A DNA stretch of 64,000 nt from Caryophanales bacterium UBA6449 (GTDB lineage Bacteria > Bacillota_I > Bacilli_A > RFN20 > CAG-288), in the NCBI GenBank assembly GCA_002437105.1, contig DJOB01000004.1:1-64000 (forward strand). The letters are read 5' to 3'. The translations under genes were made by a program, and so were the position numbers. Position 1 is the first letter of the stretch. Every line of letters starts with the position of its first letter. Shown one piece after another: positions 1 through 7,429 of the stretch. The notes under the pieces are model-generated. The model was not told the origin of the DNA and ran no database searches. It was given only the letters and a program-made list of their open reading frames with translations.

Positions 1-20
1 GCTAACCGCCGCCTTTTTTT
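1..20 (+). terminator. Possible right arm of a terminator cut by the window edge
   Basis: The window opens with a GC-rich run (ctaaccgccgcc) followed directly by seven T. This looks like the 3' arm and U-tract of an intrinsic terminator whose left arm lies outside the window. The left arm is not visible, so this is a guess. Confidence 0.3.
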
Positions 21-114
21 GTATATGAAAATATTGGAACGACCGCCAAAAAGTTTTTTTACTTTGGCTCTTTTTTATATTTTTTGTTTCTGGTTTGTTT
101 GATGTCTATCGGGT

Positions 115-537
115 TCAGTCAGGAAAGTTCTGGTCGCGATAGTCTTTCCACGCGGGTTGGTCTTCACCTTTTTCGATGGCTTTTTCAGTATCGGTGTAGA
201 AGTGGATCTTCCTCAGGAGGTGCTGATAATCCTGCTCGAGGGTCGCGATGGTCTCGGCGATCTCCTTTCGGCTCTTCTCCAGGAGGGCGATGATCTCCGG
301 ACAGTGGTGTTCCAGGTCCTTCTCGTAGGCGAAGAACTCCTGGAGCTGTCTGATCGTCATGCCCGCTCGCTTGAAGCAGCAGATGGTTCGGAGGCGCTTT
401 ATGTGCTTATCCTCGTATATCCGCTGTTGGTTGGAGGTCTTCTTTATCTCGGTTAGCAATCCCTGAGCCTCGTAGTACCGTAGTGTGCTCGGCTGGAGAT
501 GGAACATTCTGGCGACCTGGCTGATGGTGTATGTCAT
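115..537 (-). CDS. MerR-family regulator, AdhR/NmlR-like
   Basis: A 140-residue MerR-type one-component regulator. Residues 3-70 form the winged helix-turn-helix (ISQVARMF, then STLRYYEAQGLL), followed by a long helix at about 75-125 that should form the antiparallel dimer coiled coil. There is no large ligand domain, as in the stress-sensing subgroup. Two adjacent cysteines (Cys53, Cys54, in ICCFKRAGM) sit where AdhR of Bacillus and NmlR proteins carry a thiol-reactive Cys used to sense aldehydes. The gene is divergent from an aldo-keto reductase and an aldehyde dehydrogenase, and the shared gap holds a MerR-type promoter. By inference it senses reactive aldehydes and activates those genes. 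The ribosome site (GAGGG) is weak. The family call is firm; the effector is inferred. Confidence 0.9.
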   Translation of the reverse strand: MTYTISQVARMFHLQPSTLRYYEAQGLLTEIKKTSNQQRIYEDKHIKRLRTICCFKRAGMTIRQLQEFFAYEKDLEHHCPEIIALLEKSRKEIAETIATLEQDYQHLLRKIHFYTDTEKAIEKGEDQPAWKDYRDQNFPD

Positions 538-549
538 TAGGGTACCCTC

Positions 550-580
550 TTGACTTAAAGTATACTTTAACCGTTAAACT
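550..580 (+). promoter_or_regulatory. MerR-type promoter with perfect palindromic operator
   Basis: A -35 TTGACT (550-555) and a -10 TAAACT (575-580) are separated by 19 bp, the over-long spacer typical of MerR-activated promoters. Between them lies a perfect 16-bp palindrome (ttaaagta/tactttaa, 555-570). The arrangement matches operators described for AdhR/NmlR regulators. It reads into the aldo-keto reductase gene at 603. A TATACT inside the palindrome, read on the minus strand, could also serve the regulator gene and give autoregulation. Confidence 0.85.
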
Positions 581-602
581 TTCTTCGAGAGGTGAAATCG
601 AT

Positions 603-1592
603 ATGCATCAAGCTGATCCTAAACGCTATGCGAATATGGAATATCCCCACTGTGGGGAGAGCGGACTCAAACTTCCGCGCGTCGCTCTCGGTCTCTGGCA
701 CAACTTCGGTGATATCTCCGAATACGCCAACATGAAGGAGCTGATCTTTACCGCCTTCGATCACGGAATAACCTACTTCGATCTGGCTAATAATTACGGG
801 CCGGAACCTGGGGCTGCGGAGCGGAACTTCGGGCGGATCATCCGCGAGGAGCTCTCCGCCTATCGAGATGAGATGATCATCGCGACCAAGGCGGGCTATA
901 CCATGTGGGATGGCCCCTATGGTGACTGGGGCTCGCGGAAGTATCTGATCGCCTCCTGCGACCAGTCGCTCAAGCGGTTGGGTCTGCCCTATGTCGACAT
1001 CTTCTACCATCACCGGATGGATCCGGAGACGCCGCTGATGGAGACGATGTTGGCGCTGAAGCAGATCGTCGAGTCGGGACGCGCGCTCTACGTGGGACTG
1101 AGCAACTACGATGGTCCGACTCTCGCGAAGGCCAGCGCTATACTCACCGACCTTCATGTCCCCTTCATCGTCAATCAGAACCGGTATTCGATCTTCGATC
1201 GCACGATCGAGAAGAATGGTCTGAAGAAGATGAGTGCCGAGCTGAAAAAGGGTATCGTCGCCTTCTCGCCCCTGGCCCAGGGACTGCTGACTGATAGGTA
1301 TCTCAATGGCATCCCCGAGGATTCGCGCATCGCCAGGGATCCGCGCTTCCTCAAGAGTTCCGCGCTGACGCCCGCGAGGCTCGCGCAGATCCGAGCCCTC
1401 AACGAGGTCGCCAAATCTCGTGGACAGGATCTGGCGGAGATGGCTCTAGCCTGGGATCTCAAGGATGCGGATGTCACCTCGGTTATCATCGGCGCCTCCA
1501 AGCCGTCGCAGATTCTGGATAACATCAAGGCTATTCAGAATGTCAATTTCACGCCGGAGCAGCTGGCGGAGATCGATCGTATCACCCTTTAG
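603..1592 (+). CDS. Aldo-keto reductase, YghZ/Gpr type
   Basis: A 329-residue NADPH-dependent aldo-keto reductase, closest by recalled motifs to E. coli YghZ (L-glyceraldehyde-3-phosphate reductase). The N-terminus (MEYPHCGESGLKLP...LGLWHNFGD) is characteristic of that subgroup. The catalytic tetrad is visible as Asp60, Tyr65 (DLANNYG), Lys96 (ATKAG) and His136/137 (YHHRMD). The C-terminal VIIGASKPSQI segment is the cofactor phosphate loop. The ATG at 603 is chosen over an upstream in-frame start because the promoter lies at 550-580 and GAGAGGTG sits just before it. With the aldehyde dehydrogenase that follows after 26 bp it forms an operon likely induced by the divergent MerR protein. It probably detoxifies reactive aldehydes such as methylglyoxal. 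Confidence 0.9.
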   Translation: MHQADPKRYANMEYPHCGESGLKLPRVALGLWHNFGDISEYANMKELIFTAFDHGITYFDLANNYGPEPGAAERNFGRIIREELSAYRDEMIIATKAGYTMWDGPYGDWGSRKYLIASCDQSLKRLGLPYVDIFYHHRMDPETPLMETMLALKQIVESGRALYVGLSNYDGPTLAKASAILTDLHVPFIVNQNRYSIFDRTIEKNGLKKMSAELKKGIVAFSPLAQGLLTDRYLNGIPEDSRIARDPRFLKSSALTPARLAQIRALNEVAKSRGQDLAEMALAWDLKDADVTSVIIGASKPSQILDNIKAIQNVNFTPEQLAEIDRITL

Positions 1593-1618
1593 GTGCGGTA
1601 CCACGAAAGGATAGGAAT

Positions 1619-3094
1619 ATGAAAATAAAGAATCTCGATGTTTTCGATAAGCACTACGATCTGTTCATCGGTGGTGAGTGGACACCCGGGCACGGTCAGG
1701 AGACGATCGTCGCGACCAATCCGGCCGATGGGACCGTGCTGTCCACCTTCGTCGATGCGACTGACGCCGATGTCGATGACGCGGTCGCAGCGGCCCAGCG
1801 GGCGTTCGCGGCCTTCCGTCATACCTCTGTTCAGGAGAGATCGGATCTGCTGTTGAAGATAGCTGACGTGATCGAGAAGAATACCGATCTGTTAGCCCTT
1901 CAGGAGACGCTGGATAACGGTAAGCCCATTCGGGAGACGAAGGGTATCGATATTCCTCTCTCCGCCGATCACTTCCGCTACTTCGCTGGTGTTCTGCGGG
2001 CGTCGGAGGGGACGGCGACCAAGCTCGATGATGACACTCTCTCCATCACCCTGCGCGAGCCCCTCGGGGTGGTGGGACAGATCATCCCCTGGAACTTTCC
2101 CTTCCTGATGGCGGCTTGGAAGATCGCTCCCGCCCTGGCGATGGGCAACACCATCGTCATCCATCCTTCTTCCTCTACGTCCCTGTCTCTCCTCTCGCTG
2201 ATGAAGCTCATCGCGCCGATCCTTCCCAAGGGTGTGGTCAATGTCGTCACTGGCAAGGGATCGAAGTCCGGCGAGTATCTGCAGCATCATAAGGGGCTGC
2301 GGAAGCTGGCGTTTACCGGCTCGACCAGCGTCGGCCGTGAGATCGCGCTCTCCGCCGCTCAGAATCTGATCCCGGCCACGCTGGAGCTGGGTGGTAAATC
2401 CGCGGATATCTTCTTCGACGATATGCCGTATCAGCGCGCGCTCGAGGGAGCTGCCAAGGGCATCCTCTTCAACCAGGGACAGGTCTGCTGCGCCGGTTCG
2501 CGCATCTTCGTGCAGGAGGGGATCTACGATAGGTTTGTCGGTGATCTGATCAAGATCTTCAAGTCCATCAAAGTCGGTTGCCCCTGGGATACCGATACTC
2601 AGATGGGAGCGCAGGTCAACAAGCATCAGGTCGAGGTGATCGACCGACTGGTCAAGATCGGGGCGCAGGAGGGGAAGATCCTCGTCGGTGGTCATCCGCT
2701 CGAAGGCGCTGGTGCCTTCTATGCGCCGACGCTGATTGCGGCGGATAACAAGTCCATCGTCGCACAGGAGGAGATCTTCGGCCCCGTGGCCGTCGTGATC
2801 AAGTTCAAGACGGTCGATGAAGTCATCGCGATGGCTAACGATTCCGCCTATGGATTGGGTGGTGCCGTCTGGACCCGCGATCTCAATACGGCCCTGAAGG
2901 TCGCCCAGGGCGTCCAGACGGGTCGGATGTGGGTCAATACCTACAACGAGCTGCCGGCGGGTGCTCCCTTCGGTGGCTACAAGGATTCCGGTATCGGGCG
3001 CGAGACCTACAAGAGCCTTCTCGAGGCCTATTCGCAGGTCAAGAATATCTACATCTCCCTCAAGGATAAACCCGACGGGTTCTACGGATTCTGA
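1619..3094 (+). CDS. NAD(P)-dependent aldehyde dehydrogenase
   Basis: A 491-residue class I/II-like aldehyde dehydrogenase that oxidises aldehydes to carboxylic acids. Visible features are IIPWNFP (Asn159 of the oxyanion hole), FTGSTSVG (cofactor loop), Glu256 in LELGGK (general base) and the nucleophile Cys290 in NQGQVCCAGSR. The C-terminus (FGGYKDSGIGRE, then a short YGF tail) resembles the AcoD/ExaC acetaldehyde dehydrogenase group. One oddity: the usual KPAE/KPSS motif that grips the adenine ribose reads IHPSSS here, so the expected Lys is His182. AGGATAGGAAT precedes the ATG. The gene is second in the MerR-controlled operon and is followed by a strong terminator. Its substrate is not shown by the sequence. 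Confidence 0.92.
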   Translation: MKIKNLDVFDKHYDLFIGGEWTPGHGQETIVATNPADGTVLSTFVDATDADVDDAVAAAQRAFAAFRHTSVQERSDLLLKIADVIEKNTDLLALQETLDNGKPIRETKGIDIPLSADHFRYFAGVLRASEGTATKLDDDTLSITLREPLGVVGQIIPWNFPFLMAAWKIAPALAMGNTIVIHPSSSTSLSLLSLMKLIAPILPKGVVNVVTGKGSKSGEYLQHHKGLRKLAFTGSTSVGREIALSAAQNLIPATLELGGKSADIFFDDMPYQRALEGAAKGILFNQGQVCCAGSRIFVQEGIYDRFVGDLIKIFKSIKVGCPWDTDTQMGAQVNKHQVEVIDRLVKIGAQEGKILVGGHPLEGAGAFYAPTLIAADNKSIVAQEEIFGPVAVVIKFKTVDEVIAMANDSAYGLGGAVWTRDLNTALKVAQGVQTGRMWVNTYNELPAGAPFGGYKDSGIGRETYKSLLEAYSQVKNIYISLKDKPDGFYGF

Positions 3095-3130
3095 TCTGAT
3101 TGTCGTGAAGGCTGGGGATTTTTATCGAAA

Positions 3131-3163
3131 GGGGGTGCGTGTCAGACGCACCCTCTTTTTTAT
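3131..3163 (+). terminator. Intrinsic terminator of the aldehyde operon
   Basis: GGGTGCGT (3133-3140) pairs with ACGCACCC (3146-3153) around a 5-nt loop, followed by TCTTTTTTAT. Confidence 0.9.
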
Positions 3164-3224
3164 TGAACTTATTTTTTATTATTCATCTTCTATTTATTTA
3201 AGTTGTTTATTTAAAAATATACTT

Positions 3225-3257
3225 AAAAAAAGAGGACGATTCTAGCGTCCTCTTTTC
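3225..3257 (-). terminator. Bidirectional terminator for the HAD phosphatase
   Basis: AGAGGACG (3231-3238) and CGTCCTCT (3246-3253) form an 8-bp stem. An A-run on the left (a U-tract for the minus strand) and T-rich sequence on the right let it work in both directions. Confidence 0.88.
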
Positions 3258-3270
3258 TATTTAAGATCTT

Positions 3271-4095
3271 TTATTTTCCTTCTAGTTCGTCGAGTAGTTT
3301 CAAGACGGCCTCGGCGGCGCCATCGTGATTGTTATCGAAGTCGGAGACGCGGCTGGCCCGCTTCTTTACCTGCTCTTCGCCGTTGATCATCGCGATCGAG
3401 TGCGGGAAGTGGGAGAGCATCTCGACATCGTTATCGGCATCGCCGATGACGATCACGTGATCCTGATCGATGCCCAGGTGTTCGGAGGCGATGGTCAAAC
3501 CGGTCGTCTTCGAGGAGGAGGGGAAGTAGAGCTCGGAGAATTTGGATTCCAGGCCACCCCAGAAGCGGATGCCGATGCCGGGGAACTGGAAGGCGCACTT
3601 GACCAGCCGTTCATCCAGATCGTGGTTGGTCATGCCGATGATGAGGACGTAGCAGTCCTGGTCGATGGTATTTAACAGGTTGCCCTTGACGACCTTCATG
3701 CCTTCCGTGTGGTAGAAACCGTCCAGCATCTCGTTATTCTCGTTCACGTACATCGTCGTATCGTTCTCGGCTAGAAGCGTCTCTATCTTGGTGTAGCCGA
3801 ACGAGGAGAGGAACCCTTTTATGACAGAGACGGAGAGCATCTTCCGATAGACATGGAACTGAGGATTGTCGGGCATGTAAACCTTGCACCCGTTGTAGCA
3901 GACGACCGGGCCGTTCATACCCAGCTCGTGGTAGTAGGGTGTGATGACGCGGTCGGGGCGACCGGAGGCGATGGTGACATAGTGTCCTCTCTGCACCATC
4001 TCCGCGATCAGCTGTTTCGATCGCTCGCCGATGGTATTGTCGGACCGCAAAAGGGTACCATCCATATCGAAAGCGATCAGGTATCTATCATTCAT
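3271..4095 (-). CDS. Cof-type HAD-IIB phosphatase
   Basis: A 274-residue haloacid-dehalogenase-superfamily phosphatase of the Cof/YidA type, expected to remove phosphate from sugar phosphates or cofactors such as FMN or PLP. Motif I is FDMDGTLL near residue 10 (nucleophile and acid/base Asp pair), motif II is IASGRP, motif III the Lys in SSSKTTGL, and motif IV is VIGDADNDVEML with the Mg-binding Asp residues. The large insert between motifs II and III is the type IIB cap. The ATG at 4095 is preferred because GGAGG lies 8 nt upstream. The gene stands alone with its own terminator and is divergent from the DUF6282 gene. The true substrate cannot be read from sequence. Confidence 0.92.
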   Translation of the reverse strand: MNDRYLIAFDMDGTLLRSDNTIGERSKQLIAEMVQRGHYVTIASGRPDRVITPYYHELGMNGPVVCYNGCKVYMPDNPQFHVYRKMLSVSVIKGFLSSFGYTKIETLLAENDTTMYVNENNEMLDGFYHTEGMKVVKGNLLNTIDQDCYVLIIGMTNHDLDERLVKCAFQFPGIGIRFWGGLESKFSELYFPSSSKTTGLTIASEHLGIDQDHVIVIGDADNDVEMLSHFPHSIAMINGEEQVKKRASRVSDFDNNHDGAAEAVLKLLDELEGK

Positions 4096-4139
4096 GATCA
4101 ATTCCTCCTCAGCGCGTCTGCTATTTTAACCTAATTGGT

Positions 4140-4209
4140 AGAGGGGTGACTTTCTGCTGGCTCAATCTGGGAGCGGTTAGATTCCCGTGCGTCTAAAAGT
4201 CACCTCTTT
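4140..4209. other. Inverted-repeat element with switchable inner hairpin
   Basis: Lies between the divergent HAD phosphatase and DUF6282 genes. AGAG(GG)GTGACTTT (4140-4153) pairs with AAAGTCACCTCT (4196-4207), a 12-bp stem with one 2-nt bulge. The enclosed 42 nt can form either AATCT/AGATT (4164-4168 with 4179-4183) or GGGA/TCCC (4169-4172 with 4183-4186), but not both. There is no long U-tract on either side, so it does not look like a simple terminator. It would be in the 5' leader of the phosphatase if that gene has a distal promoter. Function unknown. Confidence 0.45.
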
Positions 4210-4253
4210 CCGTCGTGGATATAATGTTTAAGTGCCTAGGAGGCTCGATCGAG

Positions 4254-5105
4254 ATGAATAGTTTGATGGATGGAATCGTCGATATGCATGTGCATACGAT
4301 GCCGGATACTACCGAGAGAAACTACAATGATTTTCAGCTGGTCGAGGCGGCGAATCGGGTCGGTGCGCGCGCGGTCGTGCTCAAGTGTCATCACGGAAGC
4401 ACGGTGGAGAGGGCGTACCTCTGCAATCTCTATCTCCACGAGAAGCATCCGGAGTCTAAGCTGCAGGTATTCGGGAGCCTCGTGCTGAATCGCGAGGTCG
4501 GCGGATTGAATCTTGCTGCGGTCGACTATGAGCTCTCGCTGGGGGCTAAGGAGATCTGGCTGCCTACTAAGGACTCGCGGAACGATTTCGCTAGAAGGGG
4601 TAAGGTCGGCGGGATCGCGGTCCTGGATCAGGAGGGGAATGTCCTCCCCGTGCTGGTCGATATCCTGCGGTCCATCGCTGCGCACGGCGCAGTCTTGGCG
4701 ACGGGACACCTATCCTTCGCTGAGACCTGCAAGGTGGTTGCGAAGGCTCGCGAGGTCGGCGTGAAGAACATCGTGATTACCCATCCGGAATACTGGATCG
4801 TCGACGAGACGCTGGAGCAGCAGAAGTATCTGGTGGATAAGTTCGGTGTCGTGCTGGAGAAGGTCTACATCCAACCTCTGAAGGATGGAACCTGGATCGA
4901 TAACATGGCCAAGGATCTCGAGGCCATCGAGAAGATCGGCTATCAGCACATCGCGATGGCGACCGATTCCGGCTACTACAGGAATGATCCCTGGGATGTC
5001 ATGCTGGAGAAGTATGTGGATTACCTCCTAGCTCACGGCATCTCAGAGGATGAGGTCCGATACATGTCTCGGGTTAACCAGAAGAGGCTTCTGGGGATCG
5101 ACTAG
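4254..5105 (+). CDS. DUF6282-family metal-dependent hydrolase-like protein
   Basis: A 283-residue amidohydrolase/PHP-like protein matching what I recall as DUF6282. It starts with the metal-binding motif DMHVHTMPD, followed by LKCHHG, ATGHLSFAE (third His), ITHPEYW (fourth His) and ATDSGY (Asp), the order of ligands in a metal-dependent TIM-barrel hydrolase. No substrate is known to me for this family. AGGAGG lies 10 nt before the ATG at 4254, and a TATAAT (4220-4225) sits upstream. The next gene, 14 bp downstream, is a PTS EIIC-like membrane protein, so hydrolase and transporter may act on the same small molecule. That link is inference. Confidence 0.75.
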   Translation: MNSLMDGIVDMHVHTMPDTTERNYNDFQLVEAANRVGARAVVLKCHHGSTVERAYLCNLYLHEKHPESKLQVFGSLVLNREVGGLNLAAVDYELSLGAKEIWLPTKDSRNDFARRGKVGGIAVLDQEGNVLPVLVDILRSIAAHGAVLATGHLSFAETCKVVAKAREVGVKNIVITHPEYWIVDETLEQQKYLVDKFGVVLEKVYIQPLKDGTWIDNMAKDLEAIEKIGYQHIAMATDSGYYRNDPWDVMLEKYVDYLLAHGISEDEVRYMSRVNQKRLLGID

Positions 5106-5119
5106 CGAGGTTTCATCCC

Positions 5120-6223
5120 ATGGATGAAAATGGTTCGGAGCCGAGAAAGATGAACCGATTCCAGGAGTGGTTGAAGTCCTTCGGTCACACGCTGTCCGTC
5201 TCGGTCAACGGCATGTCGATCGGACTCTTCGGTACCTCGATCATCGCCGCTATCGTTCTAGTCTTCGCGCGGATACCGGGGGCGGAGGAGCCGTTCACCG
5301 TCTGGGGCGATGCGCTCAACGCGATCATGAGCGCGGGTATCGGTCTGGGCATAGCTCTCGCGCTGAAGCGCAACATCTATGAGGCGGTCGCCGCGGCTGG
5401 ATGCGGAATCCTCGGCAATTACGGCTTCGATTTCGCGAAGATGAAGATGGTGAGCTTCACGGATCCGCTCTGCTGCTTCATCTCGGTCCTCATCGGTCTA
5501 GGGGCGATACGGCTGATCGTGAGGCGCAAGACACCGCTGGATATCCTGATCGTTCCCCTCGTGGGTATAGCGGCTTCGATACTGTTCTCATTCCTGCTAT
5601 CTCACTATGTTCACTACGTCTCGCTCTCGCTATCCTGGTTGATCGAGACTTCCTCGAGATTCTCTCCCATCCTCATGTGCATGGTGGTCTCGCTGGTGAT
5701 CTCCTTCAGCGTGGTAGCTCCGATCTCCTCAGTTGCGGTCTGCATCGCGGTGGATATCGTTTCGATCAAGACCCAGGTCGGCGGTGAAACTCTCTCCATC
5801 GCTTCCGGGGCGGCCCTGATCGGCTGCGCTACCGGTATGGTGGGGATGGCTATTGAATCCCTGTATGATAACAGGCCGCTGAAGTGCCTAGCGATCGCGA
5901 TTGGAACTCCGAAGCTGCAGTTTGCCAATATCATGAGGAAGCCGCAGATCTGGCTTCCTACCCTCATCTGTTCCTTTCTGCTGGGACCTTTAGCCCTCGC
6001 TTTTCACATCACTACCGACAATATTGCGGCGGGGATGGGGACCTGCGGCCTCATCGGACTGCTCGATACCTATCTGGATATGGTCCCGCTCTCGGTGCTG
6101 GATATCTTCGCTATTCCCCTGGTGACGATCGTCATCCCTGCTGCGGCGGTATTTCTCGTCGATCTTCTCTTCCGTCTGTGTCACATCATCAAGAAGGGTG
6201 ACTTCAAGCTGGCGGAGATGTGA
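5120..6223 (+). CDS. PTS EIIC-like integral membrane protein (PTS_EIIC_2 type)
   Basis: A 367-residue, very hydrophobic protein with about nine or ten membrane segments. The conserved pattern LAIAIGTPKLQFANIM ... IWLPTLICSFLLGPL ... IAAGMGTCGLIG is that of the PTS_EIIC_2 family, stand-alone EIIC-like proteins with no recognisable EIIA or EIIB partner. None is present here either, so phosphotransfer is not supported and it may be a facilitator or sensor. A short hydrophilic head (residues 1-25) precedes the first membrane span. GAGG lies 9 nt upstream of the ATG. It follows the DUF6282 gene at 14 bp and ends in a terminator, which makes a two-gene operon. Confidence 0.8.
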   Translation: MDENGSEPRKMNRFQEWLKSFGHTLSVSVNGMSIGLFGTSIIAAIVLVFARIPGAEEPFTVWGDALNAIMSAGIGLGIALALKRNIYEAVAAAGCGILGNYGFDFAKMKMVSFTDPLCCFISVLIGLGAIRLIVRRKTPLDILIVPLVGIAASILFSFLLSHYVHYVSLSLSWLIETSSRFSPILMCMVVSLVISFSVVAPISSVAVCIAVDIVSIKTQVGGETLSIASGAALIGCATGMVGMAIESLYDNRPLKCLAIAIGTPKLQFANIMRKPQIWLPTLICSFLLGPLALAFHITTDNIAAGMGTCGLIGLLDTYLDMVPLSVLDIFAIPLVTIVIPAAAVFLVDLLFRLCHIIKKGDFKLAEM

Positions 6224-6229
6224 GTGAAG

Positions 6230-6258
6230 ACGCTGCCATGTGGATGGTGGCGTTTTTT
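6230..6258 (+). terminator. Intrinsic terminator
   Basis: ACGCTGCCAT (6230-6239) pairs with ATGGTGGCGT (6244-6253), including two G-U pairs, followed by TTTTTTATT. It ends the DUF6282-EIIC operon. Confidence 0.85.
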
Positions 6259-6487
6259 ATTGTCGGATCCTAGATGATTTACTAGCCTGAAATTTTGTTG
6301 TTGTTCCGCCGCTCGCGATGGCTTTGGTATACCTATATTTTCATCTGTCCAGAGGAGCTGATGAGATTAGGTCATCTATTTGAAGCTATGTTTCTTATAG
6401 TGTTGATTTACTTTTTTAGATCATCTATTTTTTATGAGTGATCATCAGGATATTTTTATTAAATAAATAAGAATTTAAAAACAAAAA
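6259..6487. other. AT-rich intergenic stretch, no gene seen
   Basis: Between convergent genes. It is clearly more A+T-rich than its flanks and holds no convincing coding frame. The only structure seen is an imperfect direct repeat, taggtcatctattt (6368-6381) and tagatcatctattt (6417-6430), 49 bp apart. Confidence 0.5.
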
Positions 6488-6511
6488 ATGTCAGCAAAGA
6501 GCTGCTGACAT
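6488..6511 (-). terminator. Intrinsic terminator of the mini-protein gene
   Basis: ATGTCAGCA (6488-6496) pairs with TGCTGACAT (6503-6511) around 6 nt. On the minus strand it is followed by a T-rich tract. Confidence 0.88.
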
Positions 6512-6531
6512 TTCTTTGACTTTAAGGTCGA

Positions 6532-6717
6532 CTACTTGCAGAAGTGGGAAGAGACCTGACTTCCTCTTTCATTGTAGACGTAGACGAAGTCTCCCCTCTT
6601 GACAGAGACGGTGGTTGAGGTGAAACCGTATAGCTCACCGGCGATGGAAGCGGTCTGTGAGTTCCTCTCGTTGTAGACGTAGACGAAGTTACCACGTTGA
6701 ACGGCTGTGCTGATCAT
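6532..6717 (-). CDS. 61-residue protein made of two copies of a VYVYNER motif
   Basis: A very small protein built as a duplication: VQRGNFVYVYNERNSQ (about residues 6-21) and VKRGDFVYVYNERGSQ (about 39-54), joined by ELYGFTSTTVS. Each copy looks like a beta hairpin, so the whole could fold as a tiny barrel or dimer. There is no signal peptide, membrane segment or cysteine pair (one C-terminal Cys). I do not recognise a named family with a known function. It is clearly an independent gene: a good promoter, AAAGGGG 9 nt before the ATG, and its own terminator. The strong isolated unit suggests an abundant or regulated small protein. Confidence 0.75.
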   Translation of the reverse strand: MISTAVQRGNFVYVYNERNSQTASIAGELYGFTSTTVSVKRGDFVYVYNERGSQVSSHFCK

Positions 6718-6740
6718 TTGTTTTTTCCCCTTTCGATCTC

Positions 6741-6768
6741 ATTATATGTTCAAGTATCCAGTAGACAA
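6741..6768 (-). promoter_or_regulatory. Sigma-A-type promoter of the mini-protein gene
   Basis: On the minus strand, TTGTCT (6768-6763), a 16-bp spacer and a perfect TATAAT (6746-6741), 24 bp upstream of the start codon. Confidence 0.75.
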
Positions 6769-6885
6769 TCACCTTTTGATATGCAATTCGTATATGCGAA
6801 AATATTTGTACATTTAAAATATTTGCAAGTCTTTTATCTACCGGTGTGCTATCCTGTGATTTTATGACCGATTAAGAATCAGATT

Positions 6886-7362
6886 CTACTTTTGGTCAGA
6901 TGCATCTCTCTGCTCTAAGAATTTTAGGATCGCTTGGCAGTCGCGAGCGATCTCGGCAAACATCAGATCGAAATCCATATTGGGGATATCGTATGACCGC
7001 GTGGGGAAGCCGCCTAGCAGGTGGATCTTCGAGAGATCTGAAGCGGGAAATCTCTCTCTGATGATATCTAGGTGCTGCTTCTCCATCACGAATATATATT
7101 CCGCTCTCGCTGATTCGCTCTCGCTCAAGGAGCAGGAGTACTTTCTCCTGAACGGTATCCGGTTCGCCTTCAACTCCGCTTGGGTGCCCGGGTTCATGAT
7201 CACCCGGGGGAGATCGGGCAGGGCTCCGCGCGAGATCGTTCGATATCGGTCGTTCATCCCTGTATCCTTAAATAGCTTTTTCATGATGAATTCCGCCATC
7301 GTGGATCGGGTTTGGTTGAAAGTGCAGACGAAGATTATTAGTTTTTTAGTTTCTTTTTTCAT
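6886..7362 (-). CDS. Low-molecular-weight protein-tyrosine phosphatase
   Basis: A 158-residue cytosolic phosphatase of the low-molecular-weight PTP family. The P-loop C-x5-R-S is at Cys13-Arg19-Ser20 (FVCTFNQTRS), right after the first beta strand as expected. It departs slightly from the usual CxGNxCRS by having T-F-N-Q-T inside the loop. The general-acid Asp is probably in SYDIPNMDF near residue 124. Arsenate reductases share this fold, but the extra Cys residues of ArsC are not arranged correctly. Such proteins act on phosphotyrosine, phosphoarginine or related targets; which one cannot be told here. The ribosome site is poor. Confidence 0.85.
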   Translation of the reverse strand: MKKETKKLIIFVCTFNQTRSTMAEFIMKKLFKDTGMNDRYRTISRGALPDLPRVIMNPGTQAELKANRIPFRRKYSCSLSESESARAEYIFVMEKQHLDIIRERFPASDLSKIHLLGGFPTRSYDIPNMDFDLMFAEIARDCQAILKFLEQRDASDQK

Positions 7363-7387
7363 ATGCGCTTCTCTATTATCGTTTCTA

Positions 7388-7414
7388 CAAAAAAGAGTGC
7401 AGCACGCTGCACTC
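7388..7414 (-). terminator. Intrinsic terminator of rpsU
   Basis: GAGTGCAG (7395-7402) pairs with CTGCACTC (7407-7414) around a 4-nt loop. An A-run at 7389-7394 is the U-tract on the minus strand. Confidence 0.9.
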
Positions 7415-7429
7415 TCGGTGGTGTCGTCT

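Noticed and set aside
4120..4195. tRNA-like fragments (taattggtagagg, then ggttagattcccg)
   Set aside because: The D-loop and T-loop look alike, but the T-loop lacks C56, the T stem has mismatches, and neither acceptor nor anticodon stems form. Kept only as an inverted-repeat element.
6368..6430. Direct repeat as a mobile-element footprint
   Set aside because: Only two imperfect 14-bp copies in an AT-rich gap with no transposase or target duplication.
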